NCBI GenBank assembly: GCA_964608095.1
Contig: CAZSMK010000120.1
Location: 1-31,784, forward strand
Length of the DNA: 31,784 bases
Direction: 5' to 3'
Origin: CAZSMK01 sp964608095
GTDB lineage: Bacteria > Sumerlaeota > Sumerlaeia > MWCT01 > JAGHBZ01
Position numbers and translations under genes: made by a program
Shown here: positions 6,783-14,799 of the stretch, piece after piece
Layout: every line of letters begins with the position of its first letter
Position numbering within the stretch: the stretch's first letter is position 1
The notes under the pieces: generated by a model
The model's input: the letters and a program-made list of their open reading frames with translations, nothing else
What the model was told of the DNA's origin: nothing
The model's database searches: none

Positions 6783-7784
6783 ATGGAATTAGGAGTTAGT
6801 TACTTTGGCAATCGGTTATTGAAACACGTCGAGCAGGATATGCGTTCGTTAAAGAATATGGGATGCACCTACGTGGTGCATACATTCAGCGAGAACGACT
6901 TTGCATTTTATCGCGGGACTATGAAGGAAATTGTAGAGATATGTCATGGCGAGGGTCTGAGAGTGTACATCGATCCATGGGGAGTAGGCAAGGTATTCGG
7001 TGGAGAAGCATTCACCGAGTTTGCGCTGAAAAATCCACACATTCTTCAAATACTCAACGATGGGAAACCTGCGCCTATGGCGTGTCCCAACCATCCGGAC
7101 TTTCGTCAATTTATGAAGGACTGGATCGATGCCGCGGTGGAGACCGGCGCGGAAGTCTTGTTCTGGGATGAACCGCATTTCTATATCTCTACCTGGATGG
7201 GCGGACGTCCAAATACCTGGGGGTGTTATTGCCCGAAATGTAAGGAGAAATTTCGCTCGAAATACGACAAGGATATGCCTCAGAAGGAAAGCGAAGAACT
7301 GGACAAATTTCGGCAGGAATCTCTCCACGATTTCCTCGAAGAAATGATTATTTACACCCATACTCTTGCACGCAAAAACGCCCTTTGCGTTCTTCCCCAG
7401 AGAATAGGAAAGCCCGTCAAACAGCAATGGGATTCGTTTGCATCCATCAGCGGATTAAACATCTTTGGCACCGATCCCTATTGGTACGGTTCCGATAAGG
7501 ATGTGGCAGAATTCGTGGGGAATCATTCACGCCTTGTCGCGGAAACATGCGTAGACCATAAGAACCTGGAGGGACAAATCTGGATTCAGGGATTCAAGGT
7601 ACCGGCAGGACGCGAAAACGAAATCGAGATCGCATTCGACGTTGCGGTGAATGCCGGTATCCGTAATATCGCGGTTTGGGGGTTTGAAGCGTGTGCGTCT
7701 ATGTCGTCGATTCGACCCGACAAGCCAGATGTTGTATGGGATATTATTACTCGATGTTTTGAGAAGTATAAAAACCTGAAATAA
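6783..7784 (+). CDS. Putative TIM-barrel glycoside hydrolase-like protein
   Basis: This 333-residue cytosolic protein has alternating strand/helix segments of a (beta/alpha)8 barrel: an N-terminal 'GVSYFGN' strand, 'CTYVVHTFSE', 'LRVYIDPWG', then 'VLFWDEPHF' with Glu130 at a strand end. A Cys cluster C148-x-C150-x2-C153 plus KEKF follows, and late strands are 'LNIFGTDPYW', 'IWIQGF' and 'NIAVWGFEAC'. The strand-end Glu followed by a CxCPxC-KF segment resembles barrels of glycosidase clans such as GH42, where Cys residues bind zinc. I cannot name the family or substrate. It has a strong AGGAGG site 5 nt before the ATG. It is a single gene with a 260-nt gap after it, and the window also holds a GH38 homologue. 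Confidence 0.7.
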   Translation: MELGVSYFGNRLLKHVEQDMRSLKNMGCTYVVHTFSENDFAFYRGTMKEIVEICHGEGLRVYIDPWGVGKVFGGEAFTEFALKNPHILQILNDGKPAPMACPNHPDFRQFMKDWIDAAVETGAEVLFWDEPHFYISTWMGGRPNTWGCYCPKCKEKFRSKYDKDMPQKESEELDKFRQESLHDFLEEMIIYTHTLARKNALCVLPQRIGKPVKQQWDSFASISGLNIFGTDPYWYGSDKDVAEFVGNHSRLVAETCVDHKNLEGQIWIQGFKVPAGRENEIEIAFDVAVNAGIRNIAVWGFEACASMSSIRPDKPDVVWDIITRCFEKYKNLK

Positions 7785-7995
7785 AAGCCTTCACCGGTCA
7801 GTCCTGAACATGACTGCCGAGAAATATAATTTACCGTCAAGGAAACCACACGAAGGGCGATTATGAGTGCGCGTTAAAGAGCATTCTTTGTCAATGTCGT
7901 CCCATCATTCTTATGTGGTACTGCCATTTCTATCGAATAGCTAGCAACCATTCTTTGACCCGACACGTGTGCATGAAGAGATATAAGTCAATTTA

Positions 7996-8025
7996 TGGAC
8001 ACTCCCCTAACAAGTGTGCTATAGT
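7996..8025 (+). promoter_or_regulatory. Possible promoter of the radical SAM/MBL pair
   Basis: TGGACA (7996-8001) and TATAGT (8020-8025) are separated by 18 nt, with 5 of 6 consensus matches each. The start of the radical SAM gene follows 20 nt after the -10 box, leaving a very short leader. Confidence 0.4.
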
Positions 8026-8045
8026 ATCCTTTATTTGGTTCAGTC

Positions 8046-9107
8046 ATGAAACGACATACAATCATACCGGTTTTCTTGCCAAGAGCAGGTTGCCCTGACC
8101 CACCTTGTGTATTCTGCAATCAGGAGATTATGACGGACTTCGATGAAATCCGGTCTCCTGAACAAGTGGGCGAGTTTGTAGACTCATGTACGAAGAATGT
8201 GGTAAAGCAGGCTGACGGAACAGTAGAAATTGCGTTTTATGGGGGAAGTTTTACCGCTTTGCCGCTCGCGACTCAACAGTCTTATCTGGATGCTGTTCGT
8301 CCGTTTCTTGATAGACAAGAAGTTAACTCCCTGAGAATATCAACACGTCCCGATTATGTTGATTCAGCCGCCCTCGAGTTCCTTCACGATTATAATGTAA
8401 AAACAATCGAGCTGGGCATCCAGAGTTTTGATGATGAGGTTCTCTCTCTAAGCGGAAGGGGATATAGCGCAGAGTGTGCGATAGATGCAGTGAAGCGGGT
8501 CGCAGAGCATGGATTTCGTAGCGGGATACATCTAATGCTGGGACTCCCGGGCGACACCCCCGAGAAATCAGTGCGTTCAGCCGGGATTGCGGTCGACCTC
8601 CACCCTGATTGTGTTCGATTACATCCGACCTGGGTGCTGCGAGGGACTCAACTCGAAGCAATGTACCGTTCCGATACCTACCACCCGTGGGATGATGACG
8701 TTATGCTCGATTTGTTGGTCAAAATGCTCGATATGTTTGAGAACAACAATATCTCTGTAATTCGAGTGGGATTACAACCATCTTTAAGGCTCGAACGTGA
8801 AAAAGGGATTGTTGCCGGATTGTTTCATCCCGCATTGCGCGAAATTTGCACAATTCATAGGTTTGTCGATCGTCTTGCATCTTCTGTTTTTAGCAAATGC
8901 AATTCCTCCACCTCGACACTGCGAATTTTTCTCGGGAGCGCTTCGTATCGCCTGCTGTTTATTCACCACCGGTATGGTTACAAAAGGTTATTGAAACTGA
9001 TTGAAGATCGGGTAAAAGTCGTTGTTTTGGAACACCCGGAGCTGGAAAGCGACAGGTTCGAAATTCTTGAACGGCTGAATTCTATTCAGGAGGAGAAATC
9101 CACATAA
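8046..9107 (+). CDS. Radical SAM protein, Elp3-like subgroup
   Basis: This 353-residue protein resembles the bacterial Elp3-like radical SAM group. The N-terminus HTIIPVFLPRAGC leads into the iron-sulfur motif. Other features are 'FYGGSFTAL' (the GGSF SAM-contact motif), 'LRISTRPDYVD', 'TIELGIQSFDDEVL' and 'SGIHLMLGLPGDT', ending in a C-terminal helical extension. The cluster is C16-x4-C21-x2-C24, one residue longer between the first two cysteines than the usual CX3CX2C. A 4Fe-4S cluster that cleaves S-adenosylmethionine is expected; the substrate is unknown. The final TAATG overlaps the start of the metallo-hydrolase, so the two are translationally coupled. Confidence 0.85.
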   Translation: MKRHTIIPVFLPRAGCPDPPCVFCNQEIMTDFDEIRSPEQVGEFVDSCTKNVVKQADGTVEIAFYGGSFTALPLATQQSYLDAVRPFLDRQEVNSLRISTRPDYVDSAALEFLHDYNVKTIELGIQSFDDEVLSLSGRGYSAECAIDAVKRVAEHGFRSGIHLMLGLPGDTPEKSVRSAGIAVDLHPDCVRLHPTWVLRGTQLEAMYRSDTYHPWDDDVMLDLLVKMLDMFENNNISVIRVGLQPSLRLEREKGIVAGLFHPALREICTIHRFVDRLASSVFSKCNSSTSTLRIFLGSASYRLLFIHHRYGYKRLLKLIEDRVKVVVLEHPELESDRFEILERLNSIQEEKST

Positions 9108-9865
9108 TGCATGTAACACTTTTAGGAACCGGAACGTCATTCGGAATTCCCACAATAGGATGCCATTGTCCGGTATGCACATCGCCGGACAAGAAGAACA
9201 AGCGCTTGAGAAGCAGCGCCTTTATAGAACACAACAATTTTAAATTTCTCATTGATTGCACACCGGATTTTCGAACCCAGGCGTTGAGAAGTGGAATAGA
9301 GCATATCGATGCCGTATTATTCACCCATACACATTTTGACCACATTGCGGGTATCGACGATCTTCGTGTCTTTACCATAAAACAGGAAGCCCCTATCGAC
9401 ATATATGGCAATCGTGAAGTAGTCGATGACATCCGGCATCGTTACGCTTATTTTTTCGATCCGCCCCAGATTGGCGGTGGAATTCTTAATCTAAATCTCC
9501 GAATCATCGAATCTGCGCTCGACCTGGACGGTTTACATGTAACGCCAATCGAAGTAAAACACGGTGTTTTGGACATCCTCGGGTATCGGTTCAACAACTT
9601 CGGCTACATCACAGATGCGAGTTTCATTTCCGACACATCTCTCGCCCTGCTCGAAGGCGTAGAACTACTTGTCTTGAACGCATTACGCGAACGACCCCAT
9701 TCGACCCATTTCTCACTTGGTCAAGCGCTCGAGATCGCTAAACGAGTCGGCGCGAGACAGACTTATTTCACGCATATCTGTCATCGGCTGGAACATCACG
9801 AGACCAACAAAAAGCTCCCGCCGGAATATCAGCTTGGGTATGACGGGCTCGAGTTCGACCTTTAA
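9107..9865 (+). CDS. MBL-fold metallo-hydrolase (PhnP-like)
   Basis: This 252-residue protein has the metallo-beta-lactamase fold. HTHFDHIAG (His74, His76, Asp78, His79) supplies the first metal ligands, and 'YITDASFIS' and 'FTHICHRLEHH' supply the later Asp and His ligands. A 'GCHCPVC' motif (Cys19, Cys21, Cys24) near the N-terminus is typical of the PhnP/phosphodiesterase branch, where it holds a structural zinc. It probably hydrolyses a cyclic or linear phosphodiester; the substrate cannot be told. No phosphonate (phn) genes are near. Coupling to the radical SAM gene through TAATG suggests a shared, perhaps nucleotide- or cofactor-related, task. Confidence 0.88.
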   Translation: MHVTLLGTGTSFGIPTIGCHCPVCTSPDKKNKRLRSSAFIEHNNFKFLIDCTPDFRTQALRSGIEHIDAVLFTHTHFDHIAGIDDLRVFTIKQEAPIDIYGNREVVDDIRHRYAYFFDPPQIGGGILNLNLRIIESALDLDGLHVTPIEVKHGVLDILGYRFNNFGYITDASFISDTSLALLEGVELLVLNALRERPHSTHFSLGQALEIAKRVGARQTYFTHICHRLEHHETNKKLPPEYQLGYDGLEFDL

Positions 9866-9979
9866 GATTATCGCTCGAAGTCCGCTCTTTATCTACAATC
9901 TCGCTCTTTTATTATAACCCTTAGAGAAGCACCCTTCCCCTTACTTTTATCGATCATGAGACGTGGGATTATCTTTTTC

Positions 9980-10007
9980 TTGAAATCCCTTCAAAAAAAG
10001 ATATCAT
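9980..10007 (+). promoter_or_regulatory. Probable trpD promoter
   Basis: TTGAAA (9980-9985) and TATCAT (10002-10007) are separated by 16 nt, with 5 of 6 matches at -10. The -10 overlaps the small palindrome ATCAT-AA-ATGAT. Confidence 0.45.
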
Positions 10008-10035
10008 AAATGATCAATTTATAGAGAGGGAATCT

Positions 10036-11061
10036 ATGATCCAGGACGCAATAGCAAAGCTGGTAGATGGATTAGACCTGAGCCTTGAAGAATCTCGACA
10101 AGTCGCGGATGAGATAATGAGCGGAGAAGCAACGCCGATACAGATCGGCTCGTTTCTCGTTGCGCTGCGAGCCCATGGCGAAAAGAAGGAGAATCTATTG
10201 GGTTTTGCCAAAAGCATGCGTGAAAAAGTATTGCCCATCGAGGCGCCACAAAACGAGATTGTCATGGACACATGCGGCACGGGTGGCGACAAATCGCAGA
10301 GTTTCAACATCTCAACGGTCGCGGCATTCATAATCGCCGGTGCGGGCGTCAAGGTAGCCAAACACGGGAACCGGTCGGTCTCGGGTCAATGTGGAAGCGC
10401 GGATGTCCTCGAAGAGCTCGGCATCAACCTCACACCACCAAAAGAGATTGTAGAGCAATGCCTGAGGGAGCTCGGGATATGTTTCATCTTTGCTCCGATG
10501 TGTCATAAGGCGATGAAATTTGCGGCACAACCGAGGCGTGAAATCGGGATTCGTACTATTTTCAATATGGTCGGTCCCATTGTGAATCCTGCATTAATTA
10601 CGCATCACCTTCTCGGGGTTTTCTCAGAAGACGTAATGGCTATATATGCAGAGGTGCTCAAAGACCTGGGCTTAAGCGGAGCGGTGATCGTACATAGCGA
10701 AGACGGTATGGATGAGCTGACCACGACGGCGCGGACAAAGATCATGGAATTCAAGGACAAAGGCGAGATCGTTACCAGGTTTATCGAGCCTGAAGACTAC
10801 GGATTCAAGCGTGCTAAGCGATCCGAAATTCAGGGAGCAGACAAGGAAACCAACGCCACCATCATGCTCTCGGTGTTTCGCGGGACAGCGAGCGCATACA
10901 TGGATACGGCTTTACTCAATGCAGGCACCGGGCTTTATATAGCGGGGAAAGCCGAAACCATCGAAAAAGGGATAGAACAGGCGCGTAAATCCATTACAAG
11001 CGGCGCTGCAATGGAAAAACTCGAAGCGCTCCGTGAAATGTCGAAATCCGGTTCAGATTGA
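10036..11061 (+). CDS. trpD: Anthranilate phosphoribosyltransferase (TrpD)
   Basis: The product transfers phosphoribose from PRPP to anthranilate in tryptophan synthesis. The 341-residue length and all main family blocks are present: CGTGGDK, KHGNRSVSGQCGSADVLEELG, GIRTIFNMVGPIVNP, 'DGMDELTTT' and 'LNAGTGLYIAG'. Gln118 stands in 'SGQCG', where many family members have Lys (SSK/SGK); this position varies, so activity is not excluded. The gene stands alone between a metallo-hydrolase and ruvB with no other trp gene in the window. A TrpD paralogue with another substrate (as in the ybiB branch) is a minor alternative. A purine-rich ribosome-binding region (GAGAGGGA) precedes the ATG. Confidence 0.88.
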   Translation: MIQDAIAKLVDGLDLSLEESRQVADEIMSGEATPIQIGSFLVALRAHGEKKENLLGFAKSMREKVLPIEAPQNEIVMDTCGTGGDKSQSFNISTVAAFIIAGAGVKVAKHGNRSVSGQCGSADVLEELGINLTPPKEIVEQCLRELGICFIFAPMCHKAMKFAAQPRREIGIRTIFNMVGPIVNPALITHHLLGVFSEDVMAIYAEVLKDLGLSGAVIVHSEDGMDELTTTARTKIMEFKDKGEIVTRFIEPEDYGFKRAKRSEIQGADKETNATIMLSVFRGTASAYMDTALLNAGTGLYIAGKAETIEKGIEQARKSITSGAAMEKLEALREMSKSGSD

Positions 11062-11177
11062 CAACCTGTTTTGGGACATGCCACACTTTAATATTGTTAG
11101 CCGTACATTTTTGAGCTCGAGGTGCAGGTCTCACAATCTGCGACATAATGTCCTGAAATAAAGTGGGGTAGAATATC

Positions 11178-12215
11178 ATGAAGGAAGATCGCATCCTTTC
11201 ACCGTATCAAGCATCTTTTGAGGGAAGTTACGAGGAACAGCTACGTCCGCGAAAATGCGAAGAATTTGTTGGACAGCTTCAGGTTATGGACAACCTGAAA
11301 TTGTTCATCCAGGCGGCGAAAATGCGAGGCGAATCGCTCGATCATGTCCTTCTTCACGGTCCCCCCGGTATGGGTAAGACCACCCTATCCTACGTGATAG
11401 CCAACGAATTGGGAGTAAATATCAAGTGCACCTCGGGTCCTGCAATTGAACGAAAAAGCGATCTTGCCGCTATTATTACGGACCTTCACCCCCGGGATGT
11501 GTTGTTCATAGACGAAATCCACAGGCTCAGCCGTGTGATCGAAGAATCTCTCTATCCGGCGATGGAAGAGTACAAGCTGGATATCATAATCGGTGAAGGA
11601 CCCCATGCGAAATCCATTAAACTCGATTTGCCCCCTTTTACTCTGGTAGGCGCGACAACACGGGCAGGCGCGATTACTTCACCGCTTCGTAGCCGCTTCG
11701 GCATAACGTTCCGATTGCAGTTCTACGGAATAGAAGAGATGAAAAAGATTGTGTACAGGTCAGCCGGAATACTGGGCATAGAGATTTCCAGTGAGGGTAC
11801 AGAGGAAATAGCGACTCGCTCGCGCAGCACACCGCGGATTGCCAATCGACTCCTCAAGCGTGTCAGGGATTTTGCCCAGGTAAAGGCAGATGGAATCATC
11901 GACGGGGATATCGCGCGCAAAGCGCTCGCCATGTTCGAGGTGGACAACCGCGGTCTGGATATTATGGACAGGCAGTTTCTTCTCACCATTATCGATAAAT
12001 TCAGCGGCGGTCCTGTAGGCTTAAATACGCTCGCGGTCGCTATCGGGGAAGACCAGGAGACTATCGAGGATGTGTTTGAACCTTTTTTGATTCAAGAGGG
12101 ATTTTTGGACAGGACACCTCGAGGTCGTGCAGCGACTGTGCTTGCATACCAACACCTCGGAAAAACACCTCCGCCTTCAATGCAATCTGATTTGTTCAAT
12201 TCCTCAAATGATTGA
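11178..12215 (+). CDS. ruvB: Holliday junction branch-migration ATPase RuvB
   Basis: The product is a hexameric AAA+ motor that, with RuvA, drives branch migration at Holliday junctions. Its 345 residues fit the family. Motifs are 'LRPRKCEEFVGQ', Walker A GPPGMGKT (61-68), Walker B LFIDEIHRLSR, the sensor/arginine-finger region ATTRAGAITSPLRSRFG, and a C-terminal winged-helix with 'FLDRTPRGRAAT'. The usual 'IERPGDLAA' reads IERKSDLAA, a mild oddity. The tail contains QSDLF (336-340), which fits the beta-clamp-binding pattern. ruvA and ruvC are not in the window. The start ATG has a GTGGGG site 9 nt upstream. Confidence 0.96.
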   Translation: MKEDRILSPYQASFEGSYEEQLRPRKCEEFVGQLQVMDNLKLFIQAAKMRGESLDHVLLHGPPGMGKTTLSYVIANELGVNIKCTSGPAIERKSDLAAIITDLHPRDVLFIDEIHRLSRVIEESLYPAMEEYKLDIIIGEGPHAKSIKLDLPPFTLVGATTRAGAITSPLRSRFGITFRLQFYGIEEMKKIVYRSAGILGIEISSEGTEEIATRSRSTPRIANRLLKRVRDFAQVKADGIIDGDIARKALAMFEVDNRGLDIMDRQFLLTIIDKFSGGPVGLNTLAVAIGEDQETIEDVFEPFLIQEGFLDRTPRGRAATVLAYQHLGKTPPPSMQSDLFNSSND

Positions 12216-12223
12216 GCGCTTCT

Positions 12224-13147
12224 TTACTGCTGCTCTTTGATGAGACGGGAAAGGAGCGAAAGCGGCTGAAACGTCACTCCCTTTTTTTGTTCCGAGATTT
12301 GTCTCAAAACTTCGTCGTACTCGAGCATCGGCATGGTCAGTTCATCCGCAAGTTCGGGAAAACGCATGCGCGCCTCTTCAGGCGAGACTCGTATCATTTC
12401 AAGATTATCACCGATCTTTCTCTTAATCGTATCTCCCTCCCGGGTGACCCAGCTGAACGATTGAAATTTTCCCATGTGTGTCGCAATTTTATAGGTCTGG
12501 AACGTGGAATCATCGACTGTAATGTCCTCGGAACCAACCACCGTGATAATCACATCGCCCGCGCTGAAGTTCCAGACAGGATCGAATACGGAAATCCGGT
12601 ACGACTCGCCCGGGATAAGATTGAATTTGCGCCCTATCAGACTATTCGCACTGTCGAGAAGTGTCGTTTGTCCTTTGACACCCATCTTGCCGGCGTAAGA
12701 TTCATCGCCGCGTTTCATGCTATACAGGAGTTCTTTATTATGAACTATACCCGTAATACTCCATTCAACGTTCATGAGTGAAGCAACGACATGTAATTTC
12801 TGTAAGGTAAGAATCGAGTCGAGAAAAACCATCGCTCTGATAGAAAAATTCGGAACTACTCCACCAAGGTCTACAATCAGATCCATGTCACCCCTATAAC
12901 GCCTTTCCCCTTCTTCATCGGGAAGGAGCGAAGTATGAAAAACACCGATTGCCATGTTGTTCGACTTGAGCTCCATCCATTCCTCATACTGAACTTGATC
13001 CATTGCCAATGAAGACGCCTCGATAGATGTTGTATCGGCGGGAACCGGAACCCTGGTGAAGACGTAACGATACAACAAGCTGCCGACCATAAAAAGCCAA
13101 AAGGCAACGATTGCCGCGCTTAGTACTATTCTGGGTCTAAACTTCAT
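12224..13147 (-). CDS. Membrane-anchored hypothetical protein
   Basis: This 307-residue protein has one N-terminal helix (about residues 8-28) and no lipobox or obvious cleavage site, so it is probably a signal anchor with a large periplasmic domain. That domain is rich in beta strands ('VQYEEWMELKSNNMAIGVFHTSLL', 'YRGDMDLIVDLGG', 'MNVEWSITGIV', 'YKIATHMGKFQSFSWV'), consistent with an antiparallel or lipocalin-like barrel. A helical tail follows. I do not recognise a family with confidence. It converges on ruvB with 8 nt between stop codons and is 116 nt downstream of the CPBP protease gene. Confidence 0.7.
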   Translation of the reverse strand: MKFRPRIVLSAAIVAFWLFMVGSLLYRYVFTRVPVPADTTSIEASSLAMDQVQYEEWMELKSNNMAIGVFHTSLLPDEEGERRYRGDMDLIVDLGGVVPNFSIRAMVFLDSILTLQKLHVVASLMNVEWSITGIVHNKELLYSMKRGDESYAGKMGVKGQTTLLDSANSLIGRKFNLIPGESYRISVFDPVWNFSAGDVIITVVGSEDITVDDSTFQTYKIATHMGKFQSFSWVTREGDTIKRKIGDNLEMIRVSPEEARMRFPELADELTMPMLEYDEVLRQISEQKKGVTFQPLSLLSRLIKEQQ

Positions 13148-13263
13148 GTCGTGCTTTTTTGTTTATAGAATCAAGCCTGCTTTCAAGTGTCTTTATTTCT
13201 ACTTACCACGAAAACTGAAACAATAAATCTAAACTATCATTACATCAGATTTCAGTATACTTC

Positions 13264-14085
13264 TCAACCGGAAGTCATCGGGTGAACTATCAGGATTCCT
13301 AAAAGGACATTAAAGTTAAGAATAAAATGAGCGATAATGGCCGCCTCCAATCCATAACGTAACAGTAATAATCCGAGGATAATACCGATTCCGAATATTT
13401 GCGCTTCTTTGATACCAAAGGGGAGCACCATGCCGGTATGAAAGGCAGTCCAGACTATACTGCTGAAGAGAAGGGCGAGTAGAACCGTGAAGAAATTTCG
13501 GCGTTTCAAAAGGTCGAGTATCACACTGATAAGGACGAACCGGAAAATAATTTCTTCGGTGAAGGGAGCGGCGAGAATAAGCACGGCTTCAATAAGGGTC
13601 GTACCGGGACGGTCGAGACCTATTTCTTTCAGATTTTCCAGGAAGTCCGGGTGAATTTCCGCCTCGACAAAATAAAAAAGTACTATGGTATAGACAATGG
13701 CAAATATTCCTGCCCCCACGCTTGCGGTCAGGAATTCTCGTGGACCGATACCGGGATATCGCCAATACGTTTTCCTGAGCCAGATGAGGCGAGGTATTCC
13801 ACGTCTTCGTGCACTTGACCAGCCGCCTGGAAGTATTATTGCCGCCGCTATCATCCCGCTTAATATATCCAGAACCACGACGGGTATATATATCCCTGTT
13901 AAGAGGGAATACAACGTGCTTATACCGAGCATAATGAGAAGAATCAGGAAGAGTAAATAAGAGGATGAATATACAAGAAACCCGAATCGCGGTCTTCGAT
14001 AGAGTATCCTAACGGAATGAATCATCATGAAAAGAATGACAAGCATATAAAAAACGTTAAGGAGATATGTATAGGTTTGAGACAT
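13264..14085 (-). CDS. CPBP-family intramembrane metalloprotease
   Basis: This 273-residue polytopic membrane protein carries the three CPBP (Abi/CAAX protease and bacteriocin-processing) motifs: EEIIFR (Glu177, Glu178, Arg182), FHTG with His216, and HFILNF with His253 and Asn257. These are the catalytic glutamate and metal-coordinating residues in the Rce1 structure. About seven or eight hydrophobic helices can be counted. Members process prenylated or other membrane substrates, or act as regulators; the substrate here is unknown. It starts 9 nt after the lepB stop, so it is cotranscribed with signal peptidase, which suggests a role in membrane protein maturation. Confidence 0.88.
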   Translation of the reverse strand: MSQTYTYLLNVFYMLVILFMMIHSVRILYRRPRFGFLVYSSSYLLFLILLIMLGISTLYSLLTGIYIPVVVLDILSGMIAAAIILPGGWSSARRRGIPRLIWLRKTYWRYPGIGPREFLTASVGAGIFAIVYTIVLFYFVEAEIHPDFLENLKEIGLDRPGTTLIEAVLILAAPFTEEIIFRFVLISVILDLLKRRNFFTVLLALLFSSIVWTAFHTGMVLPFGIKEAQIFGIGIILGLLLLRYGLEAAIIAHFILNFNVLLGILIVHPMTSG

Positions 14086-14094
14086 TAGACGCTC

Positions 14095-14739
14095 TCACGC
14101 ATTAAGATGAGCGAGGACATAATTATCGGAATCAATGAGTCGTATCCTGCCGGGTGGCCAGTAGACAAGAATCACCGTGCCTATGATAAGATTGTCCTGA
14201 ATCATCCCGAAATCAAGACTATCCATACTGTTATTGCGGTTATCGCCAAGAACGAAAATCTTATTCTCTGGCACTTCCGCCCTGAAATTTCTGACTTTCA
14301 GGAGTATGGGACTGAGATGTTCGGCGTTTTCAAGGTGATTATTTACAAAAAGAAATCCATTGCGAATAACGATCTCATCGCCCGGTTCGCCGATAACGCG
14401 TTTCACGAGAATTTCGTGGTCTTCAAACGGGTTTCGGAAGACAACTATTGCCCCGCGCCGTGGCAGATTCCCTCGTACCTTCTTCACAATAACGCAATCA
14501 TCTTCTTTAAGAGTCGGTTCCATAGAGACCGAAATGATGGTGAAGGCTCTAAAATAGTGTTTTTGAAATCCCCAAAAAATAGCCATGATAGGAATAAGCA
14601 CCAGGACACCGATCCAGAACCGTGTCTTACTAACGCCTGCTATTTTTCTTGTACCCTTTCGATTTACGGACTGGGGTGATTGATCGGGCGCTCCATGTGG
14701 TCCGCCGGTGCCGGCACTATTACTGCTATATACCTTCAT
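14095..14739 (-). CDS. lepB: Signal peptidase I
   Basis: The product cleaves signal peptides of exported proteins at the outer face of the inner membrane. This 214-residue protein has a soluble, polar N-terminal ~38 residues, one transmembrane helix (about 41-58), and the S26-family boxes. Ser72 lies in 'SVSMEPTLKEDD', Lys113 in 'EILVKRVIGEPGDEI', and the C-terminal box is 'VLGDNRNNSMDS'. Ser72/Lys113 form the catalytic dyad. The size is close to the short, single-membrane-span form typical of many bacteria. It is followed by the CPBP protease gene after 9 nt. No clear Shine-Dalgarno sequence is seen upstream of its ATG. Confidence 0.94.
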   Translation of the reverse strand: MKVYSSNSAGTGGPHGAPDQSPQSVNRKGTRKIAGVSKTRFWIGVLVLIPIMAIFWGFQKHYFRAFTIISVSMEPTLKEDDCVIVKKVRGNLPRRGAIVVFRNPFEDHEILVKRVIGEPGDEIVIRNGFLFVNNHLENAEHLSPILLKVRNFRAEVPENKIFVLGDNRNNSMDSLDFGMIQDNLIIGTVILVYWPPGRIRLIDSDNYVLAHLNA

Positions 14740-14799
14740 AATAAAAATTATGTAATAGGAGGATAGGATTGTGCAATCAGTAAAGGAAAGAGAGCGAGA

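Noticed and set aside
7796..7822. Possible terminator after the glycosidase-like gene
   Set aside because: The stem is about 5-7 bp with a bulge and no T-run follows, so support is too weak.
11081..11168. Inverted repeat CCACACTTTA / TAAAGTGGGG and GGACAT / ATGTCC upstream of ruvB
   Set aside because: The arms cannot nest in one hairpin, one pair has a mismatch, and the loop is long; it is probably chance.
12212..12781. 189-residue plus-strand open frame
   Set aside because: It is antisense to the membrane-anchored protein at 12224-13147, which has a convincing anchor helix and codon pattern; it is a shadow frame.
14107..14679. 190-residue plus-strand open frame
   Set aside because: It is antisense to signal peptidase I, whose catalytic motifs are clear.
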